Positions 57,607-64,000 of a DNA stretch of 64,000 nucleotides are shown in pieces. Source of the DNA: Elymus sibiricus (lineage: Eukaryota > Streptophyta > Magnoliopsida > Poales > Poaceae). Position 1 is the stretch's first letter; every line of letters starts with the position of its first letter. The notes below the pieces were generated by a model, which saw only the letters and a list, made by a program, of their open reading frames with translations, searched no databases and was not told the origin of the DNA. The position numbers and the translations under genes were made by a program. The stretch lies in the NCBI GenBank assembly GCA_039707655.1, contig CM077667.1, positions 541,240,222-541,304,221 of the forward strand, read 5' to 3'.

Positions 57607-58440
57607 CTAGCTGACAATGCCCATATGTCATAAATAAAGTAGGGATTCTTGTTGGAGTTTCTGCATTATTTTGGTACTAGTAATCGAGTGTGTCTATATC
57701 TTGCCTACCGCGAGACAAACTAGCACCTCGCCTCAAGGAGATCATCTCGTAGGCCGGCCCACAAGTACTACATAAGTAACTTTTGTTCCTTATTACACTT
57801 TTCTAAATTTTTTTGTTTATATATTGAAATATTATGCATATATATTTCAAAAGTTGCTTACTAAATTTCAAAAAACATTCACCATGATTTGCAAATGTTC
57901 ATGAAATAAGAAAAAATGTTCACACGGTTTTATAAATTGTCCATACCATCAAATAAAATGTGTGTGAGATCAAAATTTTAAACACGTTTAAAAATATGGT
58001 CATGACAACTTTTTCGAAATTTTCACAAAATTATAAATTTTGGTCGCATAATTTAAAAAACATGTCTGCATAATTAAAAATTATATCGTTATAAAAAATG
58101 AATAGTCTTTAGCAATTTAAGCTCGGAAACGCATGCTTGCTGTAATGAACTTGTAGGTTTGCATCACGGATGTCATTGACGGTGGTCATACATGGTATGT
58201 TCTAATAGATGGACCTTTAGGCTTGCCGTAATGAGCTCATGGTTGTGAACTTGTTGGATATGCTTATGTTTAACTTATGAACAATATGTTTATGTTTGGT
58301 GTGAATTTTGTTGGATATGTATTAATGTTGAACTTTGTGAAGCTACTATATATATTGTTGGATATCTATGCATGTTGAGTTTGGTGGAGCCATAACAATT
58401 GGTGGATATATTGTTGTTTCAAATTATAGGGATTTCAAGG
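57607..58440. other. AT-rich spacer
   Basis: Repeated phrases around GTTGGATATG and TATGTTTA at 58240-58400. No gene seen. Confidence 0.4.
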
Positions 58441-58656
58441 CAAACAAAAAAACAGCAGATTGGCACATAAGCCGAGTGTAATACTCGGCTTACCCTTTAT
58501 AAGCCATACCGCTCAGGGTAAAGCACTCGACATATAGTGGATAAGCGAACCGCCCCGTTATAGCCCTCGGCGTATACTGCATAAGCCGGGTGGCCCAGTT
58601 AAAACACTCAGATTACATATCAGTAAGCCATACAGCCTAGATAACACACACGACGT

Positions 58657-59384
58657 ATATGAACCAAAGGCCGAAATGGTTTCTGTCAGTGTATATATAC
58701 ACGGAGTGCACCAGTGGCGTCCTGGGTTTGCCGTGGACACGTGGCAGATATGAACCAAAGGCCGAAATGGTTTCTGTCAGTGTATATATACACGGAGTGC
58801 ACCAGTGGCGTCCTGGGTTTGCCGTGGACACGTGGCAGATATGAACCAAAGGCCGAAATGGTTTCTGTCAGTGTATATATACACGGAGTGCACCAGTGGC
58901 GTCCTGGGTTTGCCGTGGACACGTGGCAGATATGAACCAAAGGCTCAAATGGTTTCTGTCAGTGTATATATACACGGAGTGCACCAGTGGCGTCCTGGGT
59001 TTGCCGTGGACACGTGGCAGATATGAACCAAAGGCCGAAATGGTTTCTGTCAGTGTATATATACACGGAGTGCACCAGTGGCGTCCTGGGTTTGCCGTGG
59101 ACACGTGGCAGATATGAACCAAAGGCTCAAATGGTTTCTGTCAGTGTATATATACACGGAGTGCACCAGTGGCGTCCTGGGTTTGCCGTGGACACGTGGC
59201 AGATATGAACCAAAGGCTCAAATGGTTTCTGTCAGTGTATATATACACGGAGTGCACCAGTGGCGTCCTGGGTTTGCCGTGGACACGTGGCAGATATGAA
59301 CCAAAGGCTCAAATGGTTTCTGTCAGTGTATATATACACGGAGTGCACCAGTGGCGTCCTGGGTTTGCCGTGGACATGTGGCAG
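58657..59384 (+). repeat. Satellite: eight tandem copies of a 91-bp unit
   Basis: Exactly 8 x 91 bp. Each unit holds the palindrome GTGTATATATACAC and the G-box-like GGACACGTGGCAG. Two variants differ at one site: AAGGCCGAAATGG in units 1, 2, 3 and 5, and AAGGCTCAAATGG in units 4, 6, 7 and 8. Unit 8 has ACATGTGG instead of ACACGTGG. The ORFs here only reflect the period. Flanks (58470-58650, 59400-59580) carry scattered TAAGCCG-TGT motifs in both orientations. Confidence 0.97.
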
Positions 59385-59649
59385 TGCATGGTAACCCCGC
59401 CTTGCCGGAGAAAGCCAAGAGTACAGGTAAAGCCGTATGTGGACATAGGCACACGACGTTCTTTCAGCACACGACTTACGTGTAAGCCGTGTATTGAAGA
59501 AGACACGCGACGTACAGAATGGTCCCGGTTTACCTGTAAACCATGCGACGCACTGCATACATGGCTTAGTCTAACACACAGTTTGTAGTTACGTCACGTG
59601 GCGCCGCGGTTAGATGCTGCTGACCATGATCTTACTTTATTTACCGTGT

Positions 59650-60165
59650 GCCGCCTTTTTATACTCGGCTTACCTATAACCGGTGTCCCCGATATCCAAC
59701 ACTCGGCTTATAGCCCCTATCATGAAGACTATTACCTATAAGCCGTCTCAGCTTATAGCCCTTATCCTGAAGACTGTTACCTATAAGCCGTGTCCCCGAT
59801 GTCCAACACCTGGCTTATAGCCCTTATCCTGAAGATTGTTACCTATAAGCCGTGTCCCCGATATCCAACACTTGGCTTATAGCCCCTATCCCGAAGACTG
59901 TTACCTATAAGCCGTCTCAGCTTATAGCCCCTATCCTGAAGACTGTTACCTATAAGCCGTCTCAGCTTATAGCCCTTATCCTGAAGACTGTTACCTATAA
60001 GCCGTGTCTCCGATATCCAACACTTGGCTTATAGCCCCTATCCTGAAGACTGTTACCTATAAGCCGTCTCAGCTTATAGCCCTTATCCTGAAGATTGTTA
60101 CCTATAAACCGTGTCCCTGATATCCAACACTTGGTTTATAGCCCCTATCCTGAAGACTGGAAAAG
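59650..60165. repeat. Second tandem array built of hairpin units
   Basis: Units of about 43 and 63 bases alternate, each containing GGCTTATAGCCC.TATC and GTTACCTATAAGCCGT, whose CTTATAG/CTATAAG ends pair. At least eight units. The core TAAGCCGTGT is shared with the flanks of the 91-bp array. Confidence 0.85.
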
Positions 60166-60434
60166 GCAAACATCAGGTAAAGGTAGACTAATAACCATCA
60201 TAACAGTTTTTTTTCCCAACACCATTAGCGGGTTGCCGTACAAAAACATCATTAGATGCGTCAGTTGTCCGTCTTCTGAAGATGCCACCATGGCTTTCAT
60301 TTCATTAAAGCATTGTCCTGATGCATCATAATCTCTTTTTTTTCCTCATATTCTGCCGGTGCTTTTTTCCTTTGTTGCATCTGTGAGTTTGTAAACAAAG
60401 ATTGTGTAGCTGCCTGGAAGAAAATATTCAGCAA

Positions 60435-60488
60435 GCCCGTCTAGCTCAGTTGGTAGAGGGCGAGGCTCTTAACCTTGTGGTGGTGGGC
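60435..60488 (+). pseudogene. tRNA-Lys(CUU) gene, truncated
   Basis: Matches plant tRNA-Lys from its first base through the acceptor strand, D arm and A box (TAGCTCAGTTGG), anticodon arm CGAGG-CTCTTAA-CCTTG with anticodon CTT at 60468-60470, and the variable region. It then breaks into GCATGCGCATGC, so the T arm, B box and 3' acceptor strand are missing. It cannot form a tRNA. It might be a retroposed fragment. Confidence 0.85.
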
Positions 60489-61245
60489 GCATGCGCATGC
60501 TGTGTTTTTTAATTATTTTTTTGGTTCTGCCTGCTATAAGAAATTCCGTACTGATTTTTGCCCAACAAAATGCCCTTTTCTGATACTTACCATGTGCTGA
60601 CAAACTGCATTTTCATTTCTCAAAATTCTGCAGGGAAAAAGAGGATCATAACTACAACATGAAACAACATTACACGGTAAATTTTCACTCACTGTTTATG
60701 TACAGTAGGGGTATTGTACTGGTGCTGTGTTGGTGTCGGTCAACATTGCGGCGTTTCCGTTCTTGTTTTGTCTTCAAGTAGGTAACATTTTCAGTTCGTG
60801 CTTTGTTCCAGTTCGTGCGTGCGTGCGTGCGTACGTACCTTCAATAATTTTGTCTCGGTTGACGACGTGACGACGTGACGCCGACGGACGGACGGCCGGA
60901 CCGGCGCGAAGCGTGTCCACACCGCCCATGCGGCGTACGTGCGCGGACGGAATGCCGGCTTGCTACTTTGCTTCAGACACGGCCCATATCCTCAAGTAGG
61001 TGTATGTAGGGTGGGTCCGGCTAGCCGCGCGGCGGTACGTCGAGGTGTACGTGGTCGGGCCCAACTACACGTGCGCGTAGAACGTCGTTTGCACGCACGC
61101 ATGCAGTTGCAGTTGCCGCCGCGTGAGCGCGTGCGTTGCGGGGACTTGACAGGCGGGCCCGACGTAAAGCATCCGGGTCGCACCCCAACCACCTGACTTG
61201 ACGGGGGCCTCGGCTCGGCGTGCATTCGTGCATGCATATACCACG
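60489..61245. other. Spacer, CpG- and GC-rich at 60780-61230
   Basis: Tetranucleotide runs (GTGCGTGCGTGCG at 60815) and repeats of GACGACGTGACG (60860) and GGACGGACGG. The ORF 60939-61196 has no domain. It may be an orphan promoter or CpG-island remnant; nothing supported. Confidence 0.35.
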
Positions 61246-61247
61246 TA

Positions 61248-61424
61248 CTCCCTCCGCTCCTAAATATAAGTCTTTTTTTTTCCTAAAAAATATATATATA
61301 TAAGTCTTTTTTAGATATTTCACTATTGGACTACATACGGATGTATGTAGATTCACTCATTTTGCTTCGTATGTAGTCCCCTATTGCAATGTCTAAAAAG
61401 ACTTATATTTAGGAACGGAGGGAG
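61248..61424. mobile_element. Stowaway MITE
   Basis: CTCCCTCCGCTCCTAAATAT... to ...ATATTTAGGAACGGAGGGAG with TA on both sides (61246-61247, 61425-61426). An extra copy of the TATAAGTCTTTTT motif sits inside the left arm. Confidence 0.95.
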
Positions 61425-61438
61425 TAGTACACACCAAC

Positions 61439-61760
61439 AACTTTTTTTAACACGGTACACACATAAGCGCTCATATACACGTGCATGCAGACGCGCACCC
61501 TACCCCGCAAAAAAAAAAAAAAAAAAAGACGTGCACCCTATCCCTATGAACACATCCGAGAGACTAAGCCGGAATGTCATCTTAAAATTTAAAAACTCAC
61601 CGTAGGCACCTCGTCGTCGACGGGAACGTCTCCTCCCACTGAATGTGCATCGCCGGAATCCTGACATAAATCCAAGAATAAATGCCAGCATCAGGATTTG
61701 AACCCTGGTGGCCTGGGGATAGCACAGTCCCTCTAACCATCCAACCACAGGTTGGTTCGC
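61439..61760 (-). mobile_element. Au-type SINE
   Basis: On the minus strand the head has CTGTGGTTGGATGGTTAG as A-box-like sequence and GGGTTCAAATCC as a good pol III B box (around 61695). The body GGGAGGAGACGTTCCCGTCG and tail ...CCGTGTTAAAAAAAG match my memory of the Triticeae Au SINE. It is interrupted by a small insert at 61503-61528. Confidence 0.75.
61490..61541 (+). mobile_element. Minimal retroposition footprint inside the SINE
   Basis: GACGCGCACCCTA (61490-61502) and GACGTGCACCCTA (61529-61541) flank only CCCCGC plus 20 A. The tail resembles that of the retroposon at 27269-27844. Confidence 0.75.
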
Positions 61761-61787
61761 TTGGTGCAACTAGTTGAAATGTTGTTA

Positions 61788-62967
61788 GAGCATCTCTAGT
61801 CCATCTCTCAAAACCGGTTAGCGCCTTAATTTTTTTTTTTGACAAGTTAAACTGGACCTAGTCAAACCCTTATTGGGTTTAACTCCTCAAGAAAAAATAA
61901 GCTCCGCGTCTGCCAACTCTTATATTTAGTCGAACGCGGCTCATTCTTAGGTTAAATTTTCCTCCTAACCCACCAGCGCCCACCACTGGCCCCTGCTCAA
62001 CACCCCCTTGCCGACGCTTCCGTCAGCAATGCATCCATGCCCCCTCCGCCCCCAACACTTCCAGTCGATTGGCGACACTCCTGACTCCTCCCAAATGGTC
62101 GGATTGAGCCGTCAGGGGTCGCCGCCGCCGATTCAAAGTGTGCAACGACCCCGAGCACGTATCGGCACCCCCCCTCCCACCGTCGAAGAAGAAGAAGAAG
62201 AAGAAGAAGTGGGGCATGGGTTTCTAAGATAAAAGGAATGAGACAGATCGCCGGTGCTGGATCAGCTCCTTCCAGGCGGCAAAGGAGGCAGCGAGGACCT
62301 ACGATGCGTAGGTTGTCTGCCTCCACGGCAGCCAACGAAGATAAAGTTTCCCCTCGGCGGTAGCAAAGTCCTGTAGTTCATCGTCGTCGACCCTCGAGTA
62401 GTCTCCCGCCTTGAGCTACAGGAGAATCGGGAGGCCTTTGAGTGGATCAAGGCGACGCGTGCCGACGATATATACATGGTTGAGCTCCATCGGAATCATC
62501 CAGACCTCTTCGCCAAGGAGCGACGGGTCCTTCAGCTGCACAAGAAAGGCGAGGCCGACCCATCCGGTAGGGAGGGGGGGGGTCGACGATGAGGCCGGAC
62601 CGGAAGTGATCGATCTTTCGTCCAGCGACTCCGGCAGCATGGAAGATTAGTTATTTAATTTAAGTTCGAATCAAGTAGTTTCAGTTGAGTAGCTTAAGTT
62701 AATGTTAACGAAATGTATCGAATTGTGCTACGTGTGTTTTAATTTGTGTTTCAATTGATGTTTGAAACGAATTTGTTTGCAAAGGATTTTAGGGAGTAAA
62801 ATTTAAGAGTTTGGCTAAGAACCGTTTTTATTTAACTAGAAGAAGATGGGAGTTAAATTTAAGAGCTCGGCTAAGAACCGGTTTTATTTAACTTCAAGAA
62901 TATAGGGAGTTAAGATTTGAGGGGCCGTTTGAGAGGGTAAATTATAAAGGGTCGGCTAGAGATGCTC
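61788..62967. mobile_element. Harbinger-like non-autonomous element with gene-derived interior, TSD TTA
   Basis: Ends GAGCATCTCTAG and CTAGAGATGCTC, flanked by TTA (61785-61787 and 62968-62970). The interior is GC-rich. At 62273-62311 a short frame reads QAAKEAARTYDA, like the C-terminal helix of an AP2/ERF domain, and further on VIDLSSSDSGSMED ends at 62650. Frames are broken by stops and a (GAA)n run at 62186-62208. I infer a captured, decayed host-gene piece; the AP2 link is weak. Confidence 0.7.
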
Positions 62968-63081
62968 TTAGCGGCGACACAAAATGGAAAAAAAATGAAA
63001 CGGCCGGACGGGCTGATACTTTGTGGGAGGGAGGGCCCAACATGAGACAGAAAGGAGAAAGGAGCAAAAGGGAAAGACGGA

Positions 63082-63679
63082 CACTTGTGCGTTTATTACA
63101 AATTATATGCAAGAATTGGAATTGCTACAACAGCCAGTGGGCGTTAGTCCCATGGGGCTGCGCCGTCAGGTGCGCGGATGGATTCCTCCTCCTCCAGGAA
63201 GTATAAAAGGCAATGTAGATGCGGCGATTTCTGCTGACAAGAAGTGGAGTGCGGCAGCAGCTATCTTCAGGTCTGAATCTGGGGAGTTCATGGGGGCTTC
63301 GGCCCTAGTTATGCATGGGGTTCATGACCCTGCATGTGTTGAAGCAATCGCCTGCAGAGAAGCGTTATGTTTAGCTCAAGATCAAGGTGCTACATCAGTG
63401 TTGATTGCCTCAGATTGTCAAGGAGTGATTCGAAGTATAGAAGAAGGAAGCCGTGGAGAAAATGCCATGATTATAAGGGAAATTTCTGATCTGAGAAGGA
63501 CAGTTCCAAGAGCTGTCTTCAAACATGAATTTAGGGATTCCAATGTTGATGCTCATAGTTTAGCTAAGTACTCTTTAAGTCTTAGTCCGGGCCGCCATGT
63601 GTGGCTTTTGGAGCCCCCAGGCTGTGTAAGCAGAACCATTATTTAATCAAGTCCGGGTGTGTTTCTCAAAAAAAAAAAA
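63082..63679 (+). mobile_element. 5'-truncated LINE (L1-type) with RNase H domain, 12-bp target duplication
   Basis: The insert is flanked by GGGAAAGACGGA at 63070-63081 and 63680-63691 and ends in a 12-base A tail. Its frame (to the stop at 63646) encodes the plant LINE-type RNase H: GNVDAAI with the first Asp, EAIACREAL with the Glu, IASDCQGVI with the second Asp, and DSNVDAHSLAK with the last Asp. All four acidic positions are kept. RNase H would degrade RNA in the RNA:DNA hybrid. Everything upstream (endonuclease, RT) is missing. The upstream ATG at 63023 is host sequence, so the long frame is a chance extension. Confidence 0.9.
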
Positions 63680-63691
63680 GGGAAAGACGGA

Positions 63692-63951
63692 AAGAGAAAC
63701 GGCGAGGACGATCCTTTTCTCCCTAGCCTAGGATCCCCATCCAACCAACCAGCATCCTCTCATTCCCTTTTTAACTTTCACCATGCAAGATAAGTAATAA
63801 TTTGGAATATCGACGCATAGGTGATAGTAATAGGCAAGCGTGATCACACATTCCATATGTTTCCATTCACATATGGAAACACGGCCAGTATGTATGGAAG
63901 GGAGGAAAACCACATTGACTCCGGGCTTGGCTGTATACCATCTGTCCTGTC

Positions 63952-63952
<1 letters not shown>
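63692..63952. other. Unassigned spacer
   Basis: Short imperfect inverted repeat around CATATGTTTCCATTCACATATGG at 63855. No gene seen. Confidence 0.4.

Positions 63953-64000
<48 letters not shown>
63953..64000 (+). repeat. (TC)n microsatellite running off the window
   Basis: 48 bases of CT dinucleotides to the window end. Confidence 0.95.

Noticed and set aside
58657..59384. CRISPR array
   Set aside because: Units are contiguous 91-bp copies with no unique spacers, in a plant genome.
58714..59588. Family of near-identical 73-codon ORFs
   Set aside because: A 91-bp period is not a multiple of three; the same ORF simply recurs in successive frames.
60435..60488. Functional tRNA gene
   Set aside because: The T arm, B box and 3' acceptor strand are missing.
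60939..61196. 85-codon ORF in a GC-rich stretch
   Set aside because: No recognisable domain; open frames occur on the opposite strand too.
63023..63080. Start of the RNase H ORF at 63023
   Set aside because: This part lies before the LINE target duplication, so it is host DNA read through by chance.

Overview
The window looks like intergenic DNA from a Triticeae grass (wheat, Aegilops or barley type). It is almost wall-to-wall transposable elements of kinds familiar from those genomes: Angela/BARE-type copia LTRs, Athila-lineage gypsy LTRs beginning TGATACGTC with a tRNA-Asp-type primer site, a Sabrina-like non-autonomous gypsy element, large CACTA elements, Stowaway MITEs and Au-type SINEs. 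Species assignment is inference; no search was possible. I see one convincing host gene, a receptor-like kinase at 26.9-30.8 kb.

Layout. 1-2645: 5' part of an Athila-like gypsy element on the minus strand (gag, primer site, LTR). 2.7-4.8 kb: two decayed fragments, an ORF with repeated VKEEP-type motifs and a copia pol remnant. 4840-13822: a large CACTA element whose right end is missing; it carries a TNPA/Ulp1-like pseudogene, a 51-residue RNase H1 hybrid-binding-domain ORF and a TNP2 transposase. 13.8-16.6 kb: minus-strand gypsy-type LTR. 16.6-24.8 kb: a scrambled Angela-type copia element with inverted LTR arms and two displaced, nearly identical pol pieces that share one breakpoint. 24.8-26.5 kb: SINE and a LINE-like retroposon with a 15-bp target duplication. 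26.9-30.8 kb: the kinase gene, whose first intron is full of insertions. 31.2-46.3 kb: a small copia element split by a complete CACTA (31403-38274, TSD AAC) and a complete Sabrina-like element (38525-45087, TSD GCCGC). 46.6-48.4 kb: a compact copia element (TSD TAAGA). 51526-53995: a probable Helitron whose empty site is preserved in a neighbouring duplicate. 55.9-57.6 kb: solo LTR with a Stowaway inside. 58.4-60.2 kb: two satellite arrays. 60.4-64 kb: truncated tRNA-Lys, Stowaway, Au SINE, Harbinger-like element and a 5'-truncated LINE.

Points most worth following: the circularly permuted copia rearrangement; the Helitron and its paralogous empty site; a CACTA that carries a B3-like gene downstream of an internal block of its own subterminal repeats; a GC-rich hairpin with compensatory changes shared by several gypsy LTRs; and a receptor kinase with almost no ectodomain and an altered activation segment.

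Most elements are inactive: nearly every transposon ORF carries stops, frameshifts or lost catalytic residues, noted entry by entry. Statements about families come from remembered motif knowledge. Boundaries backed by target duplications are firm; the others are approximate.
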